Assembly: GCA_007644065.1 (NCBI GenBank)
Contig: VJWN01000023.1
Coordinates: 259,434-323,433, forward strand
Reading direction: 5' to 3'
DNA length: 64,000 bases
DNA from: Margaritispora aquatica
Lineage: Eukaryota > Ascomycota > Leotiomycetes > Helotiales > Discinellaceae
Both the position numbers and the translations under genes were made by a program. The notes below the pieces were generated by a model. The model ran no database searches. It saw only the letters and a program-made list of their open reading frames with translations, and was not told where the DNA came from. This document shows, one piece after another, positions 34,821 to 46,756 of the stretch (the first letter of the stretch is position 1; every line of letters starts with the position of its first letter).

Positions 34821-36061
34821 GAAGACGAATGACCAAAGTGGATACCGAACCAAACTCGACGCGCGACCAGATCTTTATCTATCATGAATATCCCTTGCTC
34901 GTAAGCCCTTGAGCAAGGGCTATCAGATAATTATAAAATGCTTCTCATGCATGGAATTTGCTCAGCCATCTCGCCCCCAACCTTCAAGGGTATTGATATA
35001 TAAACTTACGAGAGAACCAGTGACAGGCTTCTCCGCAGTCCAGACAACAACATGACTGGTGGAAGGAATGGACAAGCAACCGTTCCTGGCCAAAAGGATC
35101 CTCAATTGACCAGGGCGCATGCCTCTAATCTTAACTTTACATCTTGAAACTTCAATTTCCCCGACGTCAACACCAACCAACGCCAGCAAACCAAGAGGCA
35201 CAGCGAGAAGCTTGTAAAGGGGCAGAGTCACACTGCACTCGCAGGCTAGACCATACCCATGATTGTACGTAAGGCTGAGTCTAGACAGAGAAAAGACTTC
35301 GCAAGTCATGAATGTTGATGTTGAGGGTCAATTCGCTCCAATTCAACGATAATCCATCCAACTCAAGCAATACTTCGCACCTAAGGTGCATTTCCCCAAT
35401 AGCAAGGTGAAATATCAAGATAGAGAGACAAGAACCAGAAATAAGAAAATGAAGAATACATGAAAGACGAAAATAAACACAAAATAACGTCAAAATCACT
35501 GCGGTCTGGCGTTTTCTCCACTGTGCCGCCTCCTCCGCTGTCAGATTAAATTGCTGTGGGCGTCTGTGCATCCATGTCATTGGACAGCCCGTAAATGTGG
35601 TATTTGCTGATGCCAAGAGGATATGAGCCTCAACTTGGGGGATGAGAAGGAGAGACTGTACAGAAATACATCGAGGTCGAAAAGATCTTCAAGTGGATAG
35701 AGATATATTTGTTGTATATCTCTGTCTGTTCGGATCAGAGCCAAATTTAGATCTCGGAATGGTGGGTCTCATCATGTGACTGTCCTCATCAGCTTGTTCC
35801 AAGTCATCATCGTATGTACCCACAATAGAGAAACTGCTCATTAGCGATACGAAAAAAAAGGGAGGGGAGGGGGGAATGTGGTGTATATTTCTCTAGGTTT
35901 CTAGATAACGCCCACTCTATTCTGTTTGCATTGTATTCCCAACTTTGAACACCGGGTATATTATCTGAAAACAATACTCAAGCAACTCTACCAACTCCCA
36001 AAGTCCAATATGCAATACCGCTATGCAAATGCAAACCTCATTACTTTCATGTAACCATAGA
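34821..36061. other. Intergenic region, no gene supported
   Basis: Minus-strand frames at 34962-35616 begin at non-ATG codons or lack family resemblance. An A8/GGGAGGGGAGGGG purine run lies near 35850-35876. Confidence 0.5.
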
Positions 36062-37644
36062 TCATCCTCGTCTCCAGTCCAGCCTGCTTGCTGCTCTTAG
36101 ATCATCAACATTCAGGATATCGACCCCTTCTCGAATCAAGACCTCCCAAACATGATTCCTCAAACTCAAAGGCCAAGCAGGTAAGTCCCAGTATCGCGCC
36201 TTCAAGCCTCTTCGGTGCGCACCCCTAATTTGACCTCTGATGATCTTCATCTGACGTGGAGAGAGTCTTCCACGCCATATGTGTCCAACAGCATGTCCGA
36301 AAGAAACGGATGCATAGTACGAGTTGGCACTGTTGAAATGTGTGTCAGGCGTCGTGCCCACCTGACCTTGTCCGCTACCAGCATTAGGAGCAGGTGTAGT
36401 TGTCGGAGTCGGAGTCGAAGTAGAATCAGTAGCGGTTGCTGAGGAGGGAATTTGTTCTTCAGCACTACCTTCATCTTCAAACAAGCTCTCGCCAACATGA
36501 GAATCATCAAATTCAGGCCAGTCTTCCATTTCTGGAGTGCGATGTCTAGGTTCCCACATCAAATCCAGCGGTGCATCGAAAAATGCATCCCGATAAGTAG
36601 TATTCGCCGTCAACACATCGAAAGGAGTTTCTCCTGTGCCAACGACCGTTACCTGGCGCATGTGGACCTTGCCATCCTCCATAAACGATAGCCAGCCTTT
36701 TTCACGGAGTGGCTGTAATTGCGCCAGAACCCAAGGCCAAGTTGTCTTCCCATCTGTCTTAACATCCACCAACAAGGTGAGACTCTTTCCCGGGTCAACA
36801 TCAAAAACCCCATGGTTGGTTCCATTGTAGAAATCCGTCTGCTTGTTTTGGTCCTCGAGAATTTTCACCAGCGGATCAACATACAAGCTCGTAAAAGTTC
36901 GATTCCTTGTCAAACTCGCGGTATTGTGTCCGACGTACAAATCCTCGTCGAATAACCAAACATCTGCCTCTACACCTGTGCAACCTGCTCGCAAGGCAGA
37001 AAATAGAGGAACTCTGCGCCAATAATCATTGTGCGAATGACAAGGTATAGGCTGGATGTCGCGAGTAAAATCTGTGGGATACCATGCGAGGGACTCTGTC
37101 CCTGATCCAGGCCGGCCCCAATTCTGCAGGATAGAATCGACATCAGAGGTCCATATGAGTGTCGCGAACGAAAGAGCAAGGTTAATGACGAGGAGAATCG
37201 CACTATTTTGTTAGCGACACACCATCAAACGGAGAAAAACACTAACAGAATTGACAATCCAGATATTCCACCAAACACACAATAATTCCAGCAACTCCTC
37301 CTCTTCCTCGACCGCCTCACAATTTGCACATCGTTTATCAAGCCCACGCTTTCAAAGCCATTCTTATGCAGTCCACCGTCCGTTTCCAGACTCAATTTCC
37401 TCCTGGCTCGCACCGTCTTGGAATTGCGAGAAGGCATCCGAGAAAATGGAAGGTTTTCTGGGATATAACAAAGAACATCATCTTCTACGTCGGTAAAGGT
37501 ATGCTCGCTCGTCTCGAATGAATGAGTAGGCAATCGACTCGGCGAACGCGTTTCCGAGTCACGGAACCCATCGTAATTCTTGGTTAGAGCCGCGGATTCC
37601 GAGTCATCGTCGTAATGATGTTGAGGAAGTATGTCATGGGCCAT
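36062..37644 (-). CDS. AIM6: AIM6-like protein (PLC-like/GDPD fold)
   Basis: Two exons (37247-37644, 36062-37202; 44-nt intron) encode 512 residues. A hydrophilic N-terminal third is followed by one membrane helix created across the splice (GISGLSILAILLVINLALSF). The main domain then starts with PIPCHSHNDYWRRVPLFSAL, followed by GCTGVEADVWLFDEDLYVGH, LTLLVDVKTDGKTTWPWVL and, at the end, GLKARYWDLPAWPLSLRNHV and GVDILNVDDL. His, Asn, Glu and Asp of these motifs match the metal-binding and catalytic layout of PI-PLC-like/glycerophosphodiesterase proteins; the yeast orthologue is Aim6 (altered inheritance of mitochondria). A Thr/Pro-rich insert (about residues 355-385) is a lineage feature. The activity of the family is unproven. 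Confidence 0.88.
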
Positions 37645-38498
37645 TTTGGCGTCGGCAGTTGTGGATCGAGGGTAGGTAGAAAAGAGACGCTTAGCGGGGT
37701 CCAACTGCAACAAAATATGGCTTGATAGTTGGGATTTCCATGCGGTTATTGTATATATGGAAAAGGCCTCGGTGATGAATCGGTCTTGCGTGATTTATTG
37801 CGGTTCGTATTAGAACAGCTTAGCTCTTCGTCCTATTTCCAAGCAGGATGTTACTTCTAATGCCACTGCCAATTATTCAGCAGCGCATTGAGTTATCGAA
37901 TGTGCAGCTTGAGAAATCCGCGATGCCGAGGGATTTTTCCGTCTGCTGTAAACAATAAAGTCAGTAGAGAGAAGGAGAAACAGGACTGAAGCATGGGAGT
38001 AGGTTAAAGATATCAATCTTCCTCCCACTCCCACCTGTCGATGCAATAGCCAATCTAGATGCATCGTAACGCCACGATACTAGTATCCCTGGGGTTTGAA
38101 CATGTTCCAGACCACTAGGAAGATACACGTGCGCTGAAGTCAAAGAGATCCGGGAAGACGAAGATTTGAACAAAGGTAAAGGACATTGAGACTTGAAGCT
38201 ATTCAGAGAATTTGAGAACAAGGTAAATAAGTAACAGTGACCGTGACCAAGGCATCTAAAGACCAATCTGATTCAGCCAAGCACACAACCAACCACCGAA
38301 TGATTACAATTCCATCTCTTATCCTTATCCCAAATAAAGTTGACGATGTTCTCTTACCGAGAAGCTTTCACCGATGATCCGAATCCCCTGTCACCGCCTT
38401 CCTCTTCCGTCAACCCTCGAAACGCATTCGCATCAATTGATGAAACTTTTCTCTCACCAAATACAACGTGCACCACAACCCACCAACAACATAAACCA
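37645..38498. other. Divergent promoter region
   Basis: Lies between the starts of AIM6 and the CCDC137-like gene; both promoters must be here. No distinct element was recognised. Confidence 0.5.
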
Positions 38499-39524
38499 TG
38501 CCGCACAAACATACTCGGAAAGGCGAGGCAGACAAGTCTACGTGCGTGATATTCCTTTTAGGTTGCAGATCTTCAATTGACCGTCCACAGCATTGACCTC
38601 CCGCCATCACAAATCGCAAAACCCCTCTCGACCTCTAAATCCGCCGCCTCAAATGGTATCTTCACCAGCGAACTCTCCAATACGCGACGAAACAAGAAAC
38701 GCAAGCGCAAGGATGATGCAGACGATACGCCCAAAGCTTTCGCGCGGCTCATGGCGTTTGCGCAGGGAAAGAAATTACCAAAAGGACTAGATGACGGTGT
38801 GAAGCTCACCAAGGCACAGAAGAAGCGCAAGGTCGCTGAGGAGAAAGGAGGAGATGCAGCGATCAAGGAAGAGCCGGTAGAGAAAGTCGCATTGGATGTA
38901 CCTACAATCCGACCTGGAGAGAAGATGTCTGAGTTTTCTGCTCGAGTCGATGCTGCTTTGCCAGTTAGTGGACTTATTAATAAGACTGCCAAGAATGGAA
39001 AGGATCCTCTTGGTCTGAAAGTTGGAAGGACGAAGACAGAGAAGAAAATGCACAGGATGTACGACGAGTGGCGCGTAGAAGAGGCACGGAGACAAGACAA
39101 GCGACAGGAAGCAGCTGAACTAGCCGAGGAAGAAATGATGGATGATGACGGCCAAGTGAAATGGAAAGTGGAAGTCGATGATCAGAGCAATCCAAGCAAG
39201 AAGAAGAAAAAGAATAAGAACAAGAAGAAGGCAATTGGTGAAGTGGATGATGGTGAAGATGATCCCTGGGCGAAGATCAAGCGAGATAGAGGAGAGACGA
39301 AGGTGGGATTTCACGATATTGCCCAGGCACCGCCGACGTTCACGAAGCCTCCGAGGGAGAAGTTTAAGGTCAAGGGTGGTGCAATTGCTGAGGTGGGTGA
39401 TGTTCCGAAAGCGAGTGGGAGTTTGAGGCGGAGAGAGGAGCTAGGTGAGGAGCGGAGAAGTGTGGTGGAGGGTTATAGACTGATGATGAAAGAGAGGGCT
39501 ATGGCTGCCAAGGATAATCAGTAG
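38499..39524 (+). CDS. CCDC137-like basic coiled-coil protein
   Basis: Two exons (38499-38542, 38591-39524; 48-nt intron) encode 325 residues beginning MPHKHTRKGEADKST. The protein is highly charged and probably nuclear or nucleolar: NTRRNKKRKRKDD forms a basic signal, FARLMAFAQGKKLPKGLDDG is followed by lysine-rich helices, then RPGEKMSEFSARVDAALPVS, KMHRMYDEWRVEEARRQDKR and a KKKKKNKNKKK run. This arrangement matches the fungal members of the CCDC137 family (sometimes mislabelled urease accessory protein). The first 44-nt exon is easily missed; without it the frame begins at a poorer ATG (38577). A role in ribosome biogenesis is plausible by composition only. Confidence 0.8.
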
Positions 39525-42375
39525 CTTTGAATTGATACCCATCAAAATGAGAGCAGTTACCATGTTACATCGAGTGCAACAACTGCAGTCTCTTGCTCCC
39601 CCCAGGTGATGCATGCTACGTCCTGTTTGAACTTCCTTGTACCTTTGCCCTAATTCAAAATCAAGCAATTGTCAAAGGTATCAGATTAACATCTCGAATA
39701 ACACACCAAAGTCCCGTGACCGATGGTGTAAATCCAGCATATCTCACAGCAACAAAAGTTCTGATACAGCTCATTGACAAGAAATGGTTCGCTAGTCGTC
39801 ACCTATCTTGGAATCATCCTTACTTCCACAATCGTCCATCAAATGCAAGCCTTCTACTTCCAGCTCATGGCATCTGATGTTTAGTATCCGAGGGATTTCC
39901 TACCGCCAATTGGACGCCTTATCGCACACAATGGTTCAGTTGAAGTGCTTGCAGATAGGTACGACTAGCAAGGTCTCACCTCGTGTCAATTGGAGACTAG
40001 GATCCAGAGTCTCAAACCTTGGAGTATTGACGACATCATTCTTGGTGGCACTCATGTCTCTCCTACAAGAAAGCCTCTTCAGTCATAAGAACTGAAAAAT
40101 ATCTATACCTAAATCATTGTTTTAGCTTTTGTTCTGCGCATGCTGCTTGGTGGAAAGACAAAGGGTTGACGATTTATGTAGCGGTGAATCTGCCTCTCCG
40201 CTCTCTGAGACAACTCACCATTCCTACAGTACCATCTACCTATCAATCATATACCTCAACAACAGTAAGTGGACTTCGTCCAATCAAACTATCAGCGACC
40301 ACAGGCTTAACAACTGGCAGAAAGCCATGGCAGATCCTGCACAGGTAGAACCGCTTAAAGCACCCACTGCCCAAGTATCTGCTGTCGTGAACCCCATGAA
40401 GCCATTGGGAGTTGATAGCTAGTCAGCCACCAACTCGACGGATCAATGGATACAAGCAGGCGTTCCAGCAGGAAAATTGATAGAGGTGAGTTCGCCATAC
40501 ACATCATGGAATGTTATGAACATCTGATGCGCATCTACTACTAGTCTGATGCATCTATAACTAAGAAGTAAACATATGGCTACTGTTGATTTCAGTCTAT
40601 TGAGAGATCTTGCTTGTTTATTTTCTGGAGATGTGAAGTGTATGGGTGGATATGTGATGGCGAGGCTGATGGTAGCTTACCTTAGTTATCGCCCCTCACC
40701 CACCTCGCTTAAATTTCAACAAAGGTTTCGGTTGTCTCTCATGTGCCATGCATCCAGCCTTAAGGAAAAGCAAATTTCCAGCCTCACGATAAGTCTCGAG
40801 ACATTTTTTGAGCTTGGTCCCATGTCGGTTCTTCCGAGAGGTGAACGAATCTTTTCTTTTGGACTATTTTGTGGTGCAGGTGTCTCGATTCGGGAACCGA
40901 GCTGGCAAGAACTAACCACTGGAATTGGCAAGGTTTTACTTGCGCCTCACCAGCGAGAGAGGCTCAATCAACTGGGTAGCAGTGCATCCTCAATTGTACT
41001 TTCATTGTAGATGCGTTCTGTCGTTAACATACCCCGCAGGACACCGCTTATTGTTACCTTTGTTTTGCCCAAGCCTCCTCTTTCTCATTGGCACTTCACA
41101 AACTTTTACATTTCCTATATTCATACTTTCACAATGTGTGTCGAAAACAGGCCTTGATTAGTGTCTCTCAGCACGATTTCCTTGCCGATTGCTCTAAGTA
41201 TTGTTAGCCTTGTCTCAACATAACTCTTGTCCGTCCTGTCTGGAAAGTAGAGTCAATCGTTTTTCTGGCTGTTACTAATGCTTTTCTACTTTTCGCCGCA
41301 TCGAAATTTTATTCTTTTGCTTGAACTTGCTCTGTTCGCGATTTGCACACCTTAAGCTTTGATACTCTATCTTTCTTTTCTGTACAAAGATTATCTAAAT
41401 AAAGCCGAATGTAAAATGTTTCGCCTTCTAAGTGATTTCAGTCTTTTCTAACAGCAGCACTGTGATATTGAATTTGAGCCACTCACAATACTACCATACC
41501 AAATCACATCCGAACCAAGCCCCTTAACTCCAAACACTGTTCCGACCATTGTACCTTTATCCATAGCAGCACAATCTTCTGTTCAGACTCTCAATAATCC
41601 AGGTGGTGGAGAAAATACTATATTGATTGCCAATGCGAAAGTAAGTGAGTGCTTCGTTTTTCCTGATTTTTCGCTCCTTTCTATATCCTAAGGCGAAAGA
41701 AACCTTGGGCTGCATATTAAATTTCAACAGATATGTAACCGAAAGCAAGATAATTAGCATCATAGTTCGTATATTTAATGCATCCTAGGTATAACTTTTA
41801 TCGGGCTATGAACATGAGAAAGAAATAAGTCCTGTATACATTTAATTCAGGCTGTTCTATCATCCAAGACTTAATTAAATATAAAAGAATAGACAGCAAA
41901 GTTCATAAGCAAAATATAATCCTAGAGACTTAAAAGATTCGAAACTGAAAGAACCCTATATAGTATTTATTATGCCATTTTTTCCTACCTTAAGTTTTGT
42001 TGCATTTTCTTTGATTTTAACAAGTCAGACCCCTCATACTCCTCCTACCTCTCGCCTCTTATACTCCCCATTCAGCTCTTCTCTCATATGATTCTCATCA
42101 TTATCCTCCCTGCCCACCGTCTCTAACCTCATATAAGCTATCATACCACCACTAGAGAGCCGTAACACTAAACAGCACTTCTCCCTCTCTGACTTACTCT
42201 TCTATGTCAAATTCCAAATTCCAATTTCCCAACAACAACAACAACACACACTTCCCTCCCCCATTTGATAAATCAAAGTAAGTTCAACTCACCACGAACC
42301 ACCTACTAGCTACCACCCAAGAAGCACAGCACAGCACAGCTAACACGCAAACTAGGCAAAATACCAATCGCTGCG
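39525..42375. other. Gene-poor stretch of about 2.9 kb
   Basis: Apart from the possible relic exon at 40327-40485, no coding segments were recognised. The part from about 41180 to 42000 is distinctly AT-rich. Confidence 0.5.
40327..40485 (+). pseudogene. Possible relic first exon with an internal stop
   Basis: From an ATG at 40327, 31 codons (start MADPAQVEPLKAPTAQVSAV) run into TAG at 40420-40422; the same frame then continues SATNSTDQWIQAGVPAGKLI to GAG followed by GTGAGT, a good splice donor at phase 0. The protein-like texture on both sides of the stop suggests a broken first exon, but I found no convincing second exon. Confidence 0.3.
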
Positions 42376-42699
42376 ATGTCTGGAGTTCTCGGCAGTGTTC
42401 CCAAAGTCGAGGAAAGCAAGTTTATCAGATCCATAAATGAGGAGCCAAAACCTACTCCAGTAGTGACAGAAGCCAAAATCGAAACAAAAATGTTCCCTGC
42501 AGCAATACCTATTATCACTTCAACTTTAGAGCTCCTAGCTGGATTTACGCCTGGCTCTCCTCCACCATATGTCCATCCCGGTCATTCAATCACAATCACA
42601 ATCACAATCACAACCGCCACCCCCTTGCCTACAAAGAGATCTGAGCTGACATTGCTTTTAGATAGACTAGCAAAGGGAGCACGAGATTTTATATTCTAA
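42376..42699 (+). CDS. Hypothetical protein, low confidence
   Basis: A 107-codon frame beginning MSGVLGSVPKVEESKFIRSI after an A/C-rich leader. It has a hydrophobic middle segment and an ITITITIT run produced by an ACAATC microsatellite (42587-42612). An upstream ATG with a GTAAGT..TAG intron (42278-42355) does not join in frame. It may be a chance ORF. Confidence 0.28.
   Translation: MSGVLGSVPKVEESKFIRSINEEPKPTPVVTEAKIETKMFPAAIPIITSTLELLAGFTPGSPPPYVHPGHSITITITITTATPLPTKRSELTLLLDRLAKGARDFIF
42587..42612. repeat. ACAATC hexanucleotide repeat
   Basis: About four copies of TCACAA, encoding alternating Ile and Thr if the surrounding frame is translated. Confidence 0.85.
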
Positions 42700-43508
42700 A
42701 TCGTGGCTCAGGTAACTACCACACCGGGGGCGTGATAGAGAGGTCTACATGTATATTGGCTGAGATAGATTCTGGATTAGAAGTTACGTGGCCACCTGTG
42801 TACGAAAAAACATGTAAATCATGGCATGGTAATGAGTAGACATAGTGCTAGCAAGCCATATTTGTCTATATCTTACTTAACCCAATGGATAGGTAATCCT
42901 TAGAGGTTGGCGGATGTTCACAACTTCCTTCAGCAGAATCTGCCAGTCTTGTCTCGTCGATGATATCTTCTTCTCTATCATTATATCGAGTGCTTGCATG
43001 ACTATGATTTGAGAGACTTCACTGTAAGGAACAGCTGTATAATGTTGCTGTTGCGGAGATCCTCGGACACCACTTACTTGGTTAAACTGCAACATCGACC
43101 CCGATAAATCCTGCCTTGAAGGTTATAAAAACAGAATGCGCAACGCAATACAATAGACAATAAGAATCTATATGACTAAAATATTAGTACAATATACAGC
43201 TGAGAATGTTTGTGACACAAGTAATGGCCTGCATCACTACCCCTCCTAATCCTCTCCACACAAACCCAGCCACATCTCAAAATCCTCGAAATTTCCGAAA
43301 ATCCCACGCCGCTCCCTAACAACGCCCCAAACACCAACTAAGATTCTATCCACCACGTCCCAAGTATCCACTTCATCAGCCATGATTCATTAATAAGTCA
43401 TATCTAAATTGCTTCGACACCATTAAGATAAACATCTCTTCCAAGTTCTCGCCCGGGACAGCCTGCCACATCGACCCAGCAGAATCACTTGACCCTATCA
43501 GCCAATTT
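42700..43508. other. Intergenic, no gene seen
   Basis: Contains the 3' side of the cupredoxin gene. No coding segment was recognised. Confidence 0.5.
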
Positions 43509-44481
43509 CTACACAGGTGGCTTGGCGGCACTTGCAGCAGGTATGCTACCCAATACACCACCTCGGAACTCCTTGGCCGGGATATTGTCTTTGGCTTTGG
43601 CTGCGAGGGCTTTATAGTTTGCGAGGTTTTGATCTCCTGCTCTGTATGTATGTTTCTTATTAGCAATCGTGGACAAGCATATGATACAACGTAATGCCCA
43701 AAGTTCGTCCATCAAACGGACTGTTCTGAGATTAAGAGATACACAGGCATTCCGTACGCTTCAAAAATGGTGGAGAAAAGGCTTGGACAAGACGCAACAT
43801 AGAAGAAAGGACTCACGCATTAACGACCATCACCATCCCCAACTGACAATGCGGACCTTGCGCACAGTAAATAAACATCGGCATCGTATCATTAACAGGT
43901 ACATCAAAAGTCTGCACCGTCGCCGCTTCAGGCGTCACAGCTATAAACCCCGAGTGTACACCCGCAGCCGACGTATTTGATTGTTGAATGGGTAGGCATG
44001 GTTCATTAAATGTCGACTGCGTAACTGTATGATTGACCTGCGAGAATTGGAACTGTATAATATCGCCAGGTGAGGCCTTGATGTCCGGAGGTGTAAAGAT
44101 AAGAGACTTGTTCAAAACGGTGGAGCCTACGACCACGGGAATAATTTTGAACGATGACGATGGTTCACCGCTTCCAGGTGAGGGCATCACAGTTTCCTTT
44201 CCCTTGGGAGAACCAGCTGCAGACGAAGGTTTGGGTTCACCACCCTTCCCTCCAATGCCGATACCAATGCCAATACTAACAGATACAGGATCTCCACCTA
44301 CTCGGAAAATCAGCCTATGGTTGTTCAAGAAAACAACCCTGTCCTCGGTCGCTTGTGTGGTGCCCGTGTTGCCAAGCTGGATTGGGAACGTACCTGCACC
44401 GGCCGCTTCTTCAGCTGCGAGAGCTGTAACGAGCGAGGCTGACAGCACTGCTGTCAGGAGAGAGATCCGAGAGAAACGCAT
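43509..44481 (-). CDS. Secreted cupredoxin-domain protein
   Basis: Two exons (43817-44481, 43509-43641; 175-nt intron) encode 265 residues. A signal peptide spans about residues 1-22. A Gly/Ile repeat (SIGIGIGIGGKGG) and a Ser/Pro-rich linker precede a plastocyanin-like domain: SLIFTPPDIKASPGDIIQFQ, FSQVNHTVTQSTFNEPCLPI, GVHSGFIAV and PMFIYCAQGPHCQLGMVMVV. All four type-1 copper ligands can be placed: His151, Cys206, His211 and Met216. This is the fungal extracellular serine-rich/cupredoxin family, often GPI-anchored; here the C-terminus (SIPAASAAKPPV) lacks the final hydrophobic tail, so it is probably freely secreted. The long intron is unusual for the window. Confidence 0.87.
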
Positions 44482-44788
44482 GGTGAGAACAAGCTATGGG
44501 ATTCAGACTCAGACCTTAATACGAGAAGGAACGGCAAGAAAATGCACTAAATGGAAGACAGCAAGTAGAAACACAACTAACAACAACAGCAACACCCTGG
44601 TGCTATGTGGTACAAAGACGCCTTTATGTCAAAGTCTCTCAGGCACTTTGCCAGATTAACATAGCTCGCAACCTGCAACGTTAATATGCAATGTTATATG
44701 ATTTCCAATCCTAAAGTCCGGACCTAAATCTGTAGTCTTAAGTCTCTATGGCACTAGCAGATTGCCATGCGAAGTTGGGTCGCAATTC
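44482..44788. other. Upstream region of the cupredoxin gene
   Basis: Short intergenic stretch, no recognisable element. Confidence 0.4.
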
Positions 44789-45070
44789 TCAGTACGAACA
44801 AGAGTTCCAGAAGTCAATTGTCAAAGGACATGGCAGGTCAGCAAGATCCAGCCGCATGAAATAAACTTGCGATGATGCCAGTGTAGTATCAATAGCTCCC
44901 AGGGTCGCATGTTCCTCCACTGAAGGGTCAATGAGGAACCTATAAGTGGGACGGGTGTCGATCTTTGGCAGGCCTTGGACCGCTAAGCGGGTGCTGTCCG
45001 TGCAGCCCGTATCTTGGTAGAAGTCTAAAACAACATCCCGATGACACTTTGTCGCTTTGAGATTAGCCAT
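44789..45070 (-). CDS. Small hypothetical protein with four cysteines
   Basis: A 93-codon frame beginning MANLKATKCHRDVVLDFYQD and ending FWNSCSY. The FYQDTGC and CSY elements resemble small secreted fungal proteins, but there is no signal peptide, and no upstream exon supplying one could be spliced in. It could be a truncated copy or a chance ORF. Confidence 0.4.
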   Translation of the reverse strand: MANLKATKCHRDVVLDFYQDTGCTDSTRLAVQGLPKIDTRPTYRFLIDPSVEEHATLGAIDTTLASSQVYFMRLDLADLPCPLTIDFWNSCSY

Positions 45071-45770
45071 CCTACCTCAAACAATGTCGTGTTCATTGTG
45101 CGCAGGTCGTTGCGCTGATGGATACACGCTAAAACAAATGCTCTGTTTGTGGAGAGATGTTTATACGAGGTGTTGATCCAGAAAGATTATCAAGCAGTGG
45201 ATCCGGAATTGCAATGATGCGAGTAATTAATTACTGAGTGGTTATCTTTGTAGTTACAATAACCCAAAGAAAATAATAGATGAAGTTGATCCTGTTATTA
45301 CTAACAGCTAAGTAACTCAAAAGTTGATCAAAGAAAGAAATACCTCGCTCGGTAGTCGGTACAGGAGGCGGCAGGTCATCCGAGTAAAAAGGCTGTCAGG
45401 TCGGGAGCTCTAAGGTTGCATCGCATCGCATCGCATGGACTCCTCGCTAGTCTCTCAGTCCTCCATTGATTTTCCACACACGTCCTGTCTATCATTTTCA
45501 GTAGGAAGGGGTCAAGTCTCGTTCTTGCTCGCTCCAAATAGTCAAGGATGTATTCGAAGTTCGCACCCTGATGAGGCCCGACCAAAGAGGCGAAAGACCG
45601 AGTTGTAAGTGCGATTTTAGTTCTGTCGAGTATATATACCAGTAGAAGGTCTTCCCATTCTACCATCTCATACATCAGCTCAACATCCATCTCAACATTA
45701 CAATCAATACTCAGACCTTCTCACGACTATTTTCCACCTCTTTCAACAACAACAAACAAAAATCATCAAA
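45071..45770. other. Upstream region of the melanin-type reductase
   Basis: No gene seen. Contains a GCATC tandem repeat near 45418-45435, a TATA-like element at 45631 and a pyrimidine/CAA-rich leader. Confidence 0.5.
45631..45638 (+). promoter_or_regulatory. Probable TATA box of the reductase gene
   Basis: TATATATA about 135 bases upstream of the ATG at 45771, followed by a CT/CAA-rich leader. Confidence 0.5.
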
Positions 45771-46756
45771 ATGGTTGCATCAAACGAAACATCCAATGGA
45801 TCGAGTGCACATGTCGAGTCTATCCCAACTGCACCAGTTGTCGAGGGCATTGCAACTGTTAGAGGTCCACTCGGCCTTGCCTCAGCGAGCCTGGCAGGAA
45901 AGGTAGCATTGGTAACAGGTGCTGGTAAGTAATCAACATCTACTTCGAGAGCATAACTAACGGGAATCAGGACGTGGAATTGGACGTGAAATGGCCATCG
46001 AGTTGGGAAGACGTGGTGCTTGCGTGGCTGTCAACTATGCCAACAGTGATGTCGCAGCACAGGAGGTTGTGGATGAGATTAAGAAGAACGGCACTGATGC
46101 CATTGCAATCAAGGCCAACGTCTCAGTTGTCAAGGACATCATCTCATTGTTCGCCCAGACAGTTGCACACTTCGGCAAGCTCGATATCGTCTGCTCAAAC
46201 TCCGGTGTCGTCAGCTTTGGACACATTGGCGAGATCACTGAGGAGGAATACGACAGAGTCATGAACACCAACACCCGAGGACAATTCTTCGTTGCCAGGG
46301 AAGCATACAAGCACCTCTCCATTGGAGGTCGCTTGATCATGATGGGAAGCATCACTGGCCAAGCTAAGGGTGTTCCAAAGCACACTTTGTATTCCAGCAG
46401 CAAGGGTGCTATTGAGACCTTTGTTCGATGTGCAGCTATTGATATGGGTGACAAGAAGATCACTGTCAACTGCATCGCTCCAGGTGGAATCCGAACCGAC
46501 ATGTACCACAAGGTCTGCCGAGAGTATATTCCTAATGGAGAGAATTTGTCTGATGATCAAGTTGACGAGGTAAGAGTTCAAGTCTCTGTCATTGACATAA
46601 CTTACTAACACATTCTAGTACGCTGCAACATGGAGTCCTCTCCACAGGGTTGGTCTTCCAATTGATATCGCTCGCGTTGTCTGCTTCCTTGCCAGTCAAG
46701 ATGGTGAATGGGTGAACGGAAAGGTCATTGGTATTGACGGTGCCGCTTGTATGTAG
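45771..46756 (+). CDS. 1,3,6,8-tetrahydroxynaphthalene reductase-like SDR (DHN-melanin)
   Basis: Three exons (45771-45924, 45971-46569, 46619-46756; introns 46 and 49 nt) encode 296 residues. The Rossmann motif TGAGRGIG lies at residues 49-56, NSGVVSFGH follows LDIVC, and the SDR triad is Ser178, Tyr192 and Lys196 in [20 protein letters not shown]. The segments [20 protein letters not shown] and [20 protein letters not shown] are nearly diagnostic of naphthol reductases of DHN-melanin synthesis. The protein ends in ACM: a C-terminal methionine is typical of tetrahydroxynaphthalene (T4HN) reductases, whereas trihydroxynaphthalene reductases have isoleucine there, so T4HN reduction to scytalone is the likely step (NADPH-dependent). 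No polyketide synthase or scytalone dehydratase gene is in the window. Confidence 0.92.

Noticed and set aside
34962..35616. Minus-strand frames that could be a small gene upstream of the neprosin gene
   Set aside because: The apparent start of the longer frame is a TTG codon; no supported ATG-started, spliced model was found.
42204..42377. Upstream exon for the hypothetical ORF at 42376
   Set aside because: The GTAAGT and CTAG sites look good, but joining them shifts the frame, so the exon cannot encode the same protein.
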